Positions 41,896-53,806 of a stretch of 64,000 nucleotides of DNA are shown piece after piece; position 1 is the stretch's first letter; each line of letters begins with the position of its first letter. Under the pieces are notes generated by a model. It was not told the origin of the DNA. It worked only from the letters and a program-made list of their open reading frames with translations, and did no database searches. The position numbers and the translations under genes are program-made. The DNA is taken from positions 62,001 through 126,000 of the forward strand of contig FMBT01000316.1 in assembly GCA_900095095.1 (NCBI GenBank). The letters are read 5' to 3'. This DNA is from Fragilariopsis cylindrus CCMP1102 (taxonomy: Eukaryota > Bacillariophyta > Bacillariophyceae > Bacillariales > Bacillariaceae).

Positions 41896-42351
41896 ACTTA
41901 TTATTCGATCCGATGAGATTCCTATTTGTCTCCGAACAATACTTTCAATTGGTAAGCTATTGGTACTGTATATGTCACAAGTATATTTGATATTGGTTCG
42001 TTCAAGAATGGAAAGTCGTTGCTACTACTACTCCTACCGTAGTGTAGCTAGTAGCTAGCAGCTAAGATAGATCACTGATGATGTGAAGTATTCTCAATTC
42101 GCTTAGCGATAAAAGAAAAGAATTTTGATGTCAACAATAGTCAGTCGTGGACTTAGTGAGACGATCGAAGGACGGACGCAAGATTTATTCCAGGCATGAC
42201 CTGTAAAGAAACATAGCATAACATACATGGCTGTTGATAGTTTTTCTGATATTCTACCAATACGAACAGATCCCTCTCATATGTGCACTGTGTATTCGTA
42301 CAGTAGCACTTTCAATTTAATACTGTACAACAACAAGTCAAGTACTGTAAG
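41896..42351. other. Spacer with GTAGCTAGTAGCTAGCAG repeats
   Basis: No gene is supported. The GCTAGTAGCTAGCAGCTAAG stretch at about 42046-42066 is like several others in the window. Confidence 0.4.
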
Positions 42352-43450
42352 ATGGATTTCGACGAATGTTACGCCGCCGAGCGATTTTACGAGCAAAGAA
42401 CCACCATGCAATCCCAAAATTGCCCCGAGACCTTTGAAGATGATTCTGCGTGGGTAGCATTATGCAATGATCCTCAATGGAAATACAAGGAAAGAAGACT
42501 CTGACAATAAATTTTTCCTCTTTTTTCTCAAAAGTTATTGATGAGTTGATGAGTCCACAGTAGTATATGATCGAACAAGAGATCATTGGGGGGGAAACGG
42601 TGCGAAATAAATCAGAGCCATTTCAGTTCCAATAGATATGCACGAAGGCACATTAACACCAGCTGACGTATCTACAACAATCCCTTCAGAAATCGAAGTC
42701 GATGACAACATGGATTTATATCTAATAACGTCTCATCTGTGTTGTGACGGGTCATGCCGGTTTGTCTTGATCGATCGTACTGGGTCCGGTGGCGATGATG
42801 ATCTCCAATCGTCTTCTGGAAAACCAAAAAACGGTCAGAGATATCGATGGAGATATTGGGATAAGTTAGGGAACGTGGATGACTGACGATCACAGTAATA
42901 AATGACGTGCCGAATTCAATTTTATAATAACACGAAGGATTGAAAGGCAGGATATGATTGGAGATGCAGGTGTCCTTCCTGGGGATTTTCGAAACCGGCT
43001 TATTACGCACGTGGATGAGGTACGATATACAACGTCGACTATCGGTGCATATTTCTCATCTAGTACATACGATGTCAAAACAAATAGAGAGCTTGACTAA
43101 AACGTTATTGCGCAGTTTCTGGGATTGTATCTGGACGTGGAAACACGAGGGATCCATACGGGCGTTCCGGAATGGGATAAGCGCTTGACGAGTTTTTGTT
43201 GGAAAAGTCGCCTCTTGTTTAATCCTTGACAAGACTCTCTTGGACCGCTTGGTCTCGCTGAAAGGATGGGGGGAAAATTGAAATTAGTCAAACAGCGGTG
43301 GCAGGCTATACACTGACCGATTGACTAGCTATGAAATATACTTTAAATCAGGGGAAGGTAGAGCGCCCCCTTTCCTGATATCTCATTTCTGTTCGGAAAG
43401 ACTGTTTATCTCCCTAGTAACACGGTGTTGAACGAACATGAATTATGATC
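42352..43450 (+). pseudogene. Remnant of a protein gene of unknown family
   Basis: Several plus-strand stretches in different frames have good coding composition: 42352-42504 (50 codons, MDFDECYAAERFYEQRTTM), 42638-42886 (82 codons, with SHLCCDGSCRFVLIDRTGSG and QRYRWRYWDKLGN), and about 42937-43200 (GDAGVLPGDFRNRLITHVDE, later FLGLYLDVETRGIHTGVPEW). They are interrupted by stops and shifts, so this looks like one decayed gene. No family is recognised. Confidence 0.4.
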
Positions 43451-43706
43451 GATGTGATGAGTGAGAGTGAGAGCGACTCTAAGGCTGTTGTTTTTCCTAG
43501 TGTTCGGGGGATAGCTAATTCAATCCACAACAGACTATGACTCTGTAAAGATGGACTAGTCTACGAAGGTGCAGCAATATTCTAGATGTTAAATTTAGGG
43601 TAGACAAGTAAGGCATATATAATTATGATAATAATGAATAGAACTATTTAAAGTTAGTAGTTATGTTTCGTATGATATGTATGCATGTATTGTGCATATG
43701 CATTCA

Positions 43707-44936
43707 TTATTTCCAATGGCCTTCAATAAATACTGGAAGATAACTACTATTATCCTGTTTCCAATGGCCTTCAATAAATACTGGAAGATAACTACTATTA
43801 TCCAATGGTGAATAACAATCGTAATTGCTGTTGTTGATGTATTTATGATCGTTATCGTCTTCACCAAAGGATACAAATACACCCAAAGCATCATCATCAT
43901 CATCATCATCTTGTGTGTCATCGCCATAATTGCTGTCTACTGATAACATCGATAATGCTTTATTGAGAGATGCTGATAATGCGAACGGTGTTGGTTCTGT
44001 GATTGTTGCTGTTGTTACTTCCACTGCTTCTGTAACATCTTTTTGTTGGAAGGATAATGATGATGATTGTGCTGTTGGCCAAGGTGCTGCTGGTTCTATC
44101 ATCGTGACTTGTTGTTCTTGTTGTTGTTCTTCTCCTTCTTCTTGAAACATTCGAATTCGTGGTTTTAACATTATTGTTGGTGTCAACACCTCATTATAGA
44201 TTGATTCTTCTTTTTGTGGTTGTGGTGTTGCCAAAATCAAACTAGAAGTTGATGTTGACGTTGATACTGTTGTGGACATCCTTCCCGAACCAGGTTGTTG
44301 TTGTTGGTTTTTGGATGATAAAAATTCTACAAACAAACCTTTCTCGATTTGACATACTGCCTTCTTCATCCTCTTTGTGGGAACTTGTAGTGCAGATAGC
44401 ACGGGCAGTTGTGCTTGTGCGTTATTGCTTAGTTCGGTCTTCTTCGTTTTTCCAACTCTTTTTCTTGGGGAGACAATACTACTTGTACTGCTCCTGCGTG
44501 TACTACTTTTTCGGGCAGTAGTAGGAGTAGGAGTAGTCAAATCAGGCATCATATGCATCATAGGTGTAGACAATGGAATCGAAAGGATCGTCTTTCGATT
44601 ATTTATTGTTGATCGGAAGGTCCCGTCTACATCATCATCATTGAAACGATGTTCAAGTTCGGGTTCATGTTTGAATGGTGAAGCTTGAATAGAAAAAAAA
44701 TTAGCAGCACTTGAGGAATCAGTCACAACCATATTCCTCATAGCTTCAACACCAATTGAAAGCATTTTCTTTCCTCGAGGCATTGGTCTTGATAGTATAT
44801 GTCCTCCGATACTTTTCATTGTAGTAGTAGCAGATTGTGCAAATGTAGATGTAGATGCAGATGCAGATGCAAAAGCATTCGTAGTGGAGAGTGAAGGCAA
44901 AGGCAAAGGCAAAAGATTTAAGGAAGAAGCAACCAT
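43707..44936 (-). CDS. Low-complexity basic/acidic protein, likely nuclear, with duplicated C-terminal peptide
   Basis: ATG at 44936 (MVASSLNLLPLPLPSLSTTN) gives about 409 residues; an in-frame upstream ATG at 45116 would add 60 residues of leader-like composition, so the inner one is preferred. Features: Ala/Ser repeats (ASASASTSTF), a basic patch (RKSSTRRSSTSSIVSPRKRV), a short ordered motif RMKKAVCQIEKGLFVEFLSS, Gln/Glu and Asp runs. The last 32 residues are a perfect duplication of QDNSSYLPVFIEGHWK-type sequence (48 bases, 43707-43805), very recent. Family unknown. Confidence 0.65.
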   Translation of the reverse strand: MVASSLNLLPLPLPSLSTTNAFASASASTSTFAQSATTTMKSIGGHILSRPMPRGKKMLSIGVEAMRNMVVTDSSSAANFFSIQASPFKHEPELEHRFNDDDVDGTFRSTINNRKTILSIPLSTPMMHMMPDLTTPTPTTARKSSTRRSSTSSIVSPRKRVGKTKKTELSNNAQAQLPVLSALQVPTKRMKKAVCQIEKGLFVEFLSSKNQQQQPGSGRMSTTVSTSTSTSSLILATPQPQKEESIYNEVLTPTIMLKPRIRMFQEEGEEQQQEQQVTMIEPAAPWPTAQSSSLSFQQKDVTEAVEVTTATITEPTPFALSASLNKALSMLSVDSNYGDDTQDDDDDDDALGVFVSFGEDDNDHKYINNSNYDCYSPLDNSSYLPVFIEGHWKQDNSSYLPVFIEGHWK

Positions 44937-45116
44937 CTTGATTTTATTGTTGTGAGATTGTGGAAGTATCTTGATTTGACAGGACAATATGTTATGATGC
45001 AATTGACTCTTGTGTATCGGAGTGTAGGACGAAGAGAAAAGGGAAAAGTAATGAAATCGTTTGTGTTTTGACTGTATGTTCGATGGATTTTGTGTGAATT
45101 CGATTGTCAATGACAC

Positions 45117-46032
45117 GTTAATATTATTATGAGGTTTAAGATGCCACGGAAATGATGATGAGCAGAATTTACTGTACAGCTATAAATAAGAGAAAAGCAT
45201 CAAAATTCAGTGATCTGGAAACATACCGGTAAGAGTTTCCAGTACTAGTACAGTTGTAGAAGTATTGTACGGTACTTCTATTTCTTCTGTACGCGTAACT
45301 GCGTTACGGAACGTTCTTTTTTACGCGAAATGCGTTGCGGAACGATGCTGTAGTCTTCTTTTTAATTGATTACGAGTTGTTAGGCGTTGAGTACTTCATT
45401 AATTTCGCTGATTTTTGATTGATTTTCGCGTTTTGATAAAATTGTAAAAGTATAATTAAAAATATAAGAAGAATACGAAGTATTTATAAGGAACGTTTCA
45501 TAAAATAGACGATATAAGCCTAACATGCAATTTGACCGCATAGCCGTTCAGGTGATTCTCTGGGCCTTCGGCACTGTAAATATAGTGGGGGCTGGTCGAA
45601 AACTAATAATTTGATTTTTTTGGGCATACCCGCTTCCCTAAAAAGCTGTTATGCATACCAGCTTTGCTTACCAGCTTTGAAAAAAAGCGGGTAGGGATAA
45701 ACGCTTTGCTTACCCACACAACGAAAAATGCTAGATCAAGAGGCAGCTGAGCTGGAAGGGGGTGGATTGCAGCTGAGCTGGAAGGGGGTGGATTTTTGGA
45801 TCTGAGATTATCGGAGAATGGGGTACTAGTTAAAGGACATGCTTATAGTATTATAATTATAATGCTTAGTTGACCCTTCTATCTATAAGTACCGGTATGT
45901 ATGAGAGCTACTACTAATGTAGTACAGAACCTTTATTCTAGAGACAGGAGGTAATATATTCTGAGTACTCAGTAAATCAACCTGTTTTAACACACGGATA
46001 CCGATTCGGCGGCTGTTTTCTTCGATAATCCA
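45117..46032. other. Intergenic spacer with stem-forming and tandem segments
   Basis: ACCCGCTT (about 45629) and AAGCGGGT (about 45687) flank two CAGCTTTGCTTACC-type repeats. A 26-base unit (GCAGCTGAGCTGGAAGGGGG then TGGATT) is repeated at about 45744-45795. Promoter of the divergent low-complexity gene lies at the left. No gene seen. Confidence 0.5.
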
Positions 46033-46206
46033 ATGCAACATACCGGGAAAGGGTGTTGTACCAAAGAAGGAGGTGGAACCAAAAGTAATAACAACAGCAA
46101 CAAAATCACCAACAGCAGCAACCCGAAGAAACGTAAAGCAAGTGATGGTGATCGAACCTGTTCAAAATGCGGAAGAATAGAAAGGATCCAATCAGAATTA
46201 TTCTAA
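46033..46206 (+). CDS. 57-codon Cys-containing frame, possible gene remnant
   Basis: MQHTGKGCCTKEGGGTKSNN ... NPKKRKASDGDRTCSKCG ... IQSELF. It has CC and CxxC pairs and a KKRK basic stretch. The frame is open upstream to about 45987 without an ATG. It looks like the end of a small zinc-binding protein or the 3' exon of a lost gene. No family recognised. Confidence 0.3.
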   Translation: MQHTGKGCCTKEGGGTKSNNNSNKITNSSNPKKRKASDGDRTCSKCGRIERIQSELF

Positions 46207-47165
46207 AAATCAACGCCGAAAATGTTCCTCCTGTGTTGTATGAATGAATGGATGAATAAATGACGTTGATAGCAATAATACTGACAACCCAAAGAGAATG
46301 GCAATACTAATGCTACTGTACCAAAGGTCGTGAATAGACGGTTCTATCATTGTAGTGTTGCATGCTCGTGCTCTCGTGTTTATGCTTGTTGTACAGATCG
46401 TATTTTCATATATAAGAAATTGGAACTAAGTATAGATAATGCATGTATAGTGTAGTTTATCTTCCAAAATTGTTCAATTATATATAAATGTAAAGTGTAG
46501 ATGCAATAAGTACGTACGAGTGAAAACTACCGATTAAGACTCCTCGTTAATATTGAACGGTCGACAGAATACAAGTCGAATTCTATCTCGCATCGGTGTC
46601 GTTGCCTTTTGGCCGTTCGTTACAGCCGCTTGCTTATTTTAAATCAGCATTTATATAAATATTCCTTTTTTTTAAAATGGGTTCACGTGCTTATATACTT
46701 ACTTGTATAGTACACTTCTTACTTGTTCACAACAACTTGCTGGACAAAAGAATTCTTTAGAGATTTATATGGCATGACGAGTGATACGGCGAAGTGATAC
46801 TACCGACTTGATGAATCGAATCAATCGTATCAGAATTGTAACGTTACATAAAAGGCTAATTTTTTTAAATAATTCAATCGTGCGCTCTTCCTTCGCGCTT
46901 TTTTGCTTCTACACTTGGACACGTATGGGTTCGCGCTTGATTGATTTCTTCTTTCTTCTTCGATTCTGATTGATTGATTGATGATTCGTTGATTCTCTTT
47001 TATTCCGAAATACAAACATTTTGGACCATCAAAAACAGCTAACTCACTTATTATCTCGCATTCAGTTCTCGTCATAATATATTTCTCTGTCAACTAATAC
47101 CGCAAAATTCCACGTAATATTCATGGCAACAGAATAACACGAGTCGAGAAAGAAAGGAAAAAGTA
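46207..47165. other. Spacer upstream of the LRR-like gene
   Basis: An 87-codon minus frame (47093-46830) has no recognisable domain and is not called. Poor-complexity promoter sequence with TTGATTGATTGATG near 46965. Nothing else seen. Confidence 0.4.
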
Positions 47166-47774
47166 ATGGCTAGCATAGCCTATAATATCATGAATCACAA
47201 TTATCTTTTATGGCAAATTGAATGGAATGAAATACAAAGTCTTGAAATAACCAAGGAAGTAGAAGATGTCTTTATTGGTAGTGATGTACGGTACGATGAT
47301 ATTCATACACTTCTAAGAGCATTAGTTCCTAATGAATCAATTACAAGGATACGATTTGAGGGGGATTTTATTGATTGTCTGCGTTCCGATAAACGTTCCG
47401 ATATTATTCAAGCTGTGGGAAGTTATCTACCTTCATTACATGAATTTGTGTTAGGGGATACCCCGGTCCTTGTAGCAGATTTATGTCATCTTATTTCAAA
47501 ATCAATATCATTAAAACTTTTAAATTTACATGATGTGATTCTACAGGGAACACCCGATGATTTCAAGGCCTTCGAGATGGCATTACTGTATAGTAAATCC
47601 ATTGAAGAATTTGATATGGAAGCATGTTCATCGGATACTCTTGGAATCGATTTGAATAAGATTAAGGATTCATGGATGCGTAAGAATACCATCAACCGAG
47701 TGACACCATTAAAACAACAAGATAATAGTTTCGTTGCAAGGAAAAGACTTTCGTTTGCATCACGGACTGCCTAG
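47166..47774 (+). CDS. Leucine-rich-repeat-like protein, 202 residues
   Basis: Several hydrophobic repeats of about 26-28 residues: LLRALVPNESITRIRFEG, AVGSYLPSLHEFVLGD, LISKSISLKLLNLHDV, ALLYSKSIEEFDMEAC. This spacing (helix, then LxxLxL-like strand) is the ribonuclease-inhibitor-type LRR common in diatom genomes as many short proteins. Such proteins bind other proteins; partner unknown. The C-terminus is basic (FVARKRLSFASRTA). ATG at 47166 follows AAAAGTA. No signal peptide. Confidence 0.6.
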   Translation: MASIAYNIMNHNYLLWQIEWNEIQSLEITKEVEDVFIGSDVRYDDIHTLLRALVPNESITRIRFEGDFIDCLRSDKRSDIIQAVGSYLPSLHEFVLGDTPVLVADLCHLISKSISLKLLNLHDVILQGTPDDFKAFEMALLYSKSIEEFDMEACSSDTLGIDLNKIKDSWMRKNTINRVTPLKQQDNSFVARKRLSFASRTA

Positions 47775-47976
47775 CAATGAATATGACAACGATTTTTGAG
47801 AGAAATACATACTGTACTGCAGTCTACAACAACAAAATATCAAGACGTATGATTGTATTTGTTTCTTTCTTTAGTAATACGTAGCCATGCAAATTTATAG
47901 ATACTCTCGTTATAATATTTATTAAGATATAGTCCTATGTATGTGTATGTAGTCTTAGATCATTCTTTCTTATTAT

Positions 47977-50900
47977 TTATTTTTGACGTGCAACTTTCGC
48001 ACGTTTGCTCCTTTTCTGTCCATTATTATTATTATTCCCTTTCTTATCTACGCAGTCACGACGCTTCGACGAAGAACACGAGATGGATGATGGCGACGAC
48101 GATGATGATGGTTCCTTCTTATTTATAGAACGATCCTTCAACTTGAAGGTGCTAAGCTTAGAGGAAGGAGCTTGTATGCCCGTTTGAGTCGTCGTCGTCG
48201 TCTTCTTCTTCATTGCTGATGCTTTGTGATCGTTTGCTGCGAGTTCTGTATCATCAACCATAGCGACCCCGTCGTCTTGGTAATGATTTTCTTTGCTAAC
48301 AATGTTTTCATCTGTATCTGCAGCATCGGTACAAGTACCGCCGCCGCCACCACCGTCAGGACGACCATCATCGTCGGAACACGAATCAATACCCGCAGCA
48401 GCTGCTTCACTTAAAATTACTTGATGGTCTTTGGTTGAAGTAAGTTCTTCCGTAAAGATAGGAACATCACGGTCTTTAATTTCGGGTGTTTCTTCGTGTA
48501 TAGGAACGATATCATTGGTAAGATGATCCAATTGTTCCGTACATGATGATACAATTTCACATGACTTCGATACTTCATCAATGATAAGTTTTTCGTGATT
48601 ATGAATCGATTCTTCTAACCAAGTAGAATTTTCGATCGTTTCCTTGTGCTTGTTAATGCTTGATGTAAAACTTTCATTCAAACCAACATCCAAACCTTTT
48701 TCTACAGCCAATACCGTCTCATGGCCCTTATTGATTTCATTGATCGTAGTTTCCTCACCATTATTAAGTACCGTATTGATTGTATTGATATCGTCTATAG
48801 CTCTTATAGAAACTTGATTATGTAATGATTGGATTTTGTTGGTAACATCATCTTGAATTGTATCAATCACTTCATTACGGACATAATCCCATCCTACCTT
48901 GTTTGATTTTTGTAAGTCTAAAATTCCCTCTTTAACTTCTTCGTTGATACCTGTTACCAACTTCGTTGTTTCAATGTCAATTTGAGTGTTGAGCGAACTG
49001 ATCATTAATTGAGTAGCATCATCATCAATTTTTTCATTGTCTTGCACGGTATTCATCGATTCCTTTACGAAGGTATCAGTAGTATCACAATGGTTTGCAA
49101 TAACTGTTTTCATATGTGTATCGAATTCCGTTGTATGATTTTCAAGAATTTGACATGCTGATTCTTGTCGTACAAAATTATCACGAACATCATTACTTAA
49201 TTTCTTATTCGTGGACGTACTATGTTGGTATGTATCGACCGTGGTTTGATTTACGTTCGCGTTGTATGCTTTCGATTTATCATTCGATGCGATTAATGCA
49301 TTAAAATTATTGGACTGGAATACACCCATTGATTTCATTTCATTCTCAATAAGTGATTGCATACCAACCATAACATTTGATACCATAGATTTATTCATTT
49401 CCTGTTGTTGTTCATGAGAAATTTCTAATGCCTCGTGTTGTTTTGTCAACGTTTCATATTGACTTTCAAGTTTTTCAATATACTCATCGTTCTTCGTTAA
49501 AAGAAATCCATTTAGACTAGTAATCGAATCTAATATTTTCGTACGAGATTTTTCTTCACTATTTTTCGTTGATTGAATCGATTCGTGCACGAACAACGCA
49601 TGTTCATTTGATAGTTTATGTATTTCATTCATCGATCCATTATGATGGTTTGTCTTGTAGTTATGAATAATACTCTTTAAATTATTTCGTTGTTGCATTC
49701 GATTAATATTCAATCTTTCAATTGTTTGTGTCATATCTGATACGATCTTTGTTAAATTTGTTTTTGATTCATGTAAATGACCATCCAGATTTTGGATAAC
49801 GTTATTGGATGATATGCCATAAGATGTTTCCATATTTTTAATATGATTAATATTATCAACAAGTAATCGTTCTATAATAGATTCACAACAAGATTGTATA
49901 GTAGTATCACCATCCTTTAATACATCCTTCAATATATTTAATTTTTGAGTTGATGTTTTTGTAAGATTAACAACACTTGGTACAATCCCATTATCAATAA
50001 CTTTTTGTAATACATTCAATTCAAATATAGATTCATTTTTTATACGTTCAATGATTGATGTATGTTTATTTAACAACTCAATTTGATTGGAATTATAATT
50101 TGTAGATGTATTCGTTATGTTACGACGATGATCCGATTGAAGTTTACTAATACTTTGTAAATGTACTGTTAATAGATCATTTAATCTATTCATTTGATTT
50201 GTATGATACTCTTTGATTGCAACTTTACGTGTTATATCCTCTTTTTGTTTCTGAATTAAATCTTGATATATAGTATCACCATCTGAAATGGAACGTTTCA
50301 CTGCATCAATTAATGTTGTTGCCTCTGTTGTTAAACATATTTCAGTATGCTGGGTTGCATCTAAAACAAGTTTCGTTTCGTGTAATGTATTTTCTGTTAC
50401 ATCCAATTGTTGTGATATTGTATTAACTTTGATTTCAAGTTGTTTTTGATCATGGATTGATTGTTGATAATTCCTTTCCAAAATTTGTTTTGCTAATTCT
50501 GCTTCCTTAGCACGTTCTACAAATTCTTGATGTTGAATATGTTTCCGTGCTAATGCCTGTTGTGATTCATCTACTTGGGATTGCATATAATCTAATCGAC
50601 ATTCCATTTCATGCCAATGTTCGACAGATTGTCCACCACCACCACCACCGCCACTAGCGGAAGAGGAGTCTCCTTGCCCAGTAGATGGTGAATGCTTGTT
50701 ATCAAAACCACCAACACTCATCAGAGATGTTGTTATTGGTTTATTAATAATACCATTCGCTGCTTGTGCATAATTTAATGTTGACATTGATTCTTCAATA
50801 GCTGTAATAGAGGGTGAGATTGTCGCAATTAAACAGGTTTTACAACGTCCACCTAAACTTTCTTGTAATATTCTTGTTAATTTTGAATCTCTATAGGGGA

Positions 50901-52223
50901 TACGAACTGAACTTGATGATGATTTTCCACTACCTGTTGCTGCAGCATCTTTTAATAATTTCACAACTCGTCCTAATGTCAGTAATGAACGATTGATATT
51001 CATTCGTTCACGTTCCCGTGTTGCCTGTTGTGGACCAGCATTACCACAGGACTTGGCACATTCGGATCCCGCTAAATCCACACAATGTAATTTACCACCA
51101 ATTTCTAATATAGATCCATCCATTAATTTACGTTTCGATTCGATACGTAGTGTAAATATACAATGTGATCGTGATGATTCTTTATTCATATCGGTTTCAC
51201 CGGTATGACGTTGTTCGTGTGCACGTTGCATTAATACTAATAATTCTTCCGCACAGGTTACTTTTGTTTCGGATAATCCTCTACAAAATGGACCATTTTC
51301 TCCTTCCATTATAGCTAATTTAGTGGTAGTGGTTGTTTTAACTTTCGTAGACGCCCCATTTCCTACTCCTCCTCCTCCTCTTCGGGTGCTGCTGCCATTA
51401 CTTGTACTTGTTGAAGCAGCACTTGCACTTGATGTTACTAATAAATCAGATAATTCTTCATTATAAATTTCTAATAAACTACAATATACAGACGATGAAA
51501 TATAATCAGGATTGCTTTGTAATTCATTAAATATAGCGGATGCTGATCGTGGTATAACACCATATTCATCTTTATTACTTAAATCACCCTCCATCGTATG
51601 TGTTTTACCTGTTCCAGTCTTATTTTATGATTGTTTTCAAATGTAGCAGTAGTAAACAAAAAGAAGAAAATTTATTAATTGTGAATTTTTACCAACGGAG
51701 GAGGTATACAGACAAAAAGGAGATCCTCAATCAATATTCAAACCAAAGCAAAAAAAAGAGACAGAACAAACACGCAATGTAACAATATATATATATATAG
51801 TACACATACCTGTCCGTATGCGAATACAGTGGATTCATATCCATTTAATACATCTTTTATTATTGGTTGAAGGGTTGCTTCAAAGATATCTTCTTGTGTT
51901 GAAAAGGATGTAAAGACATTATCAAATTGAAATATTTGTTTACTTTTAGTTTTACCTTTCCCCTTGATGGCGGTAACACTTTTATCTAATGTCGAAGCAG
52001 TTACAACAGGTAATGTATTATATTTCTTTTCACGTTCATTTAATGGACGTAATCTTATAATAACTTGTACACTACTACTTGATGATGATGATGCACGAGG
52101 GGACTGTGTTGAAGTTACTTTCATACTACTACTATTACTACTACTCCCACCCGCTGCTGATGAGGAATTACTGCTTGAAAACGATGTTGTCGACAAAGAG
52201 TTTGCTAATGGTGGTGGTGACAT
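47977..52223 (-). CDS. Kinesin-5 (BimC/Eg5) spindle motor
   Basis: Exon 1 52223-51810 (138 residues) and exon 2 51618-47977, intron 191 nt, donor GTATGT, acceptor AATAAG; about 1351 residues. After a Ser-rich lead, motor motifs: VQVIIRLRPLNEREKK, Walker A AYGQTGTGKT split exactly by the intron, switch I NKESSRSH, switch II VDLAGSE, the microtubule-binding loop IPYRDSKLTRILQESLGG, and neck STLNYAQAANGIINKP, diagnostic of kinesin-5. The GVIPRSASAIFNEL and CSLLEIYNEELSDLL segments also fit. A long coiled-coil stalk follows to about residue 1200, then a basic tail rich in Lys (SSKRRDCVDKKG, KRSKRAKVARQK). Kinesin-5 forms tetramers that slide antiparallel spindle microtubules. A classical BimC box was not identified. 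In-frame ATG at 52250 would add nine residues. Confidence 0.93.
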
Positions 52224-52613
52224 TTTGTACTTATTATGATGATAGTACAAACAAGTAAGTAAGTAAGGAAGTGCTATTGTTGCCTTTTTGCTATTGTTGT
52301 TGTTGTTTGTTGTGTGCTGTCTGCTTTTGTGTGTCGGTGTAAAAAAGGAAGCAAGAAATCAACGAACGAACGAAGATTGCTTTGTTGACGACGGTTAAAA
52401 TTTGAATCAATCTGCCTTGCTTAATAAATTTCAAAATTTAACGGTTAAAATGCATTTTGAATGAATCCCGCGTGAATAACTACAGGCAACACACATTATA
52501 AAAATAATTTTCAGTCATGCATACGTACGTTCCTCTTTTGACGCTTCTTCTTTCAAAACGAACAGCATATTAAATACAACACAACACAACACAACACAAC
52601 ACAACAAACAACA
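52224..52613. promoter_or_regulatory. Divergent promoter between kinesin-5 and the MYND protein
   Basis: 390 bases between the two start codons on opposite strands. Contains an AACACAACACAACACAACAC run just before the MYND ATG and two TTTGAATC/AACGGTTAAAAT repeats (52394-52406 and 52439-52451). No clear TATA box. Confidence 0.5.
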
Positions 52614-53591
52614 ATGGGATTCAATAATACTTGTCTAGCGTGTTCGAAGGAATGTTCACTCCAATGTTCCGATTGTAGAGTGGTACATTTTTGCAATAGA
52701 GAATGTCAAAAGAGTGCGTGGAAGCATCACAAGGCATTTTGTAAAAGCGTAACGAATCCTGCAGTATCGTCACATAATAAAAACACGACCGACAATGATG
52801 ATGATCAACGGCAAACATGCGTGATCATTGATGGATTTGGTCCCTGCGGTGCCAATTGGGACGATACAATCAAATCACGTGAACAACTTTTACTTTGTGG
52901 GATGGATGTTATCTATATCAATGGCACGAAAGGTGGTTCAACCTTACCCGTTCAAGTGGCATCGTTATTACTCCAATCATCATCATCGAAGTCACCACCA
53001 CCAATAAATGCCTTGTTATTTTGGGGATTTGGTTCCGGTGGTGACGATGTTTCCGATCAAAAGTTTTATGAATCATCACATTTCAAAGCGGTAGTGATTT
53101 CCTGGTGTGCCAATGGTGGTCGATTTATTGTACAAGGGGAACGGACGGGAATGATGGGCAACTGGCCGATGTGGTTTGATAAACAATGGAAAGACAGCGA
53201 CTATTATCGTACCGATCACAAATGCTTTGCGGTATCGGCGGGAACGGGAAACGACGACATGGCGGACGCGGATTTTACTGCTGCCAATCATCATCATTGG
53301 TGCAAGTGGTACAAAGAGAGTGACGGAGCGGTGGTGTCTACCTATAACGTCAAGGCGTGTATGTTAGAAAACGTCGATCCGACGGAGGTCCTGTTCGGTA
53401 CCACCGACGATTCACAGAGCTATTCCCTCGTTCCTTCTATGAGTGGTCACAGGATCGAAGAAGGTAAAACAGCGGTGGCGTTTGGAAAGTACGGATCGGG
53501 TACGGTCTCCTTCTTTGGAGATGTTAATCACGAACATGCTACAATTCAAATTATGACGGTAATTGCCCGAGGAGAAGCTACGACCGTTTGA
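52614..53591 (+). CDS. MYND zinc-finger protein with glutamine-amidotransferase-like C-terminal domain
   Basis: 325 residues. MYND finger at about 7-44: C-x2-C (CLAC), C-x2-C (CSDC), FCNREC, then WKHHKAFC, the C4-C2HC pattern. MYND fingers bind proline-rich peptides. Residues 65-325 form an ordered domain: VIIDGFGPCGANWDD, FWGFGSGGDDVSDQKFY, VISWCANGGRFIVQGERTG, later AFGKYGSGTVSFFGDVN. Its end (G-x-G-x-V-x-F-F-G-D-x-N) and alternation of strands resemble ThuA/class-I GATase-like folds; no catalytic Cys-His-Glu triad is certain. Same architecture is recalled in other diatoms; assignment of the second domain is tentative. Single exon. Confidence 0.75.
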   Translation: MGFNNTCLACSKECSLQCSDCRVVHFCNRECQKSAWKHHKAFCKSVTNPAVSSHNKNTTDNDDDQRQTCVIIDGFGPCGANWDDTIKSREQLLLCGMDVIYINGTKGGSTLPVQVASLLLQSSSSKSPPPINALLFWGFGSGGDDVSDQKFYESSHFKAVVISWCANGGRFIVQGERTGMMGNWPMWFDKQWKDSDYYRTDHKCFAVSAGTGNDDMADADFTAANHHHWCKWYKESDGAVVSTYNVKACMLENVDPTEVLFGTTDDSQSYSLVPSMSGHRIEEGKTAVAFGKYGSGTVSFFGDVNHEHATIQIMTVIARGEATTV

Positions 53592-53806
53592 AATCGCTCC
53601 ACCAAAAGTCATATCTAAAAGAAGCGGCAGGGGGAGAAGGAGGAAGAGACAAGCCAATAATTTTAAATAATCTCTTAGCTTTATATTAATAGATAGAGTA
53701 GTAGCTGATTGCCCAGATCCTGGTATTACTTTAATTATTCATATGGAAACCGGAATCTAGCGTCCATAATAACTACTCGAGGAGGTACACACACACACAT
53801 GTGTCA

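Noticed and set aside
46140-46160. tRNA B-box-like GATCGAACC
   Set aside because: No matching A box, acceptor stem or cloverleaf around it; no other tRNA-like site was convincing in the window.
46830-47093. 87-codon minus frame near the LRR-like gene
   Set aside because: No recognisable domain, low support and location in the LRR-like promoter.
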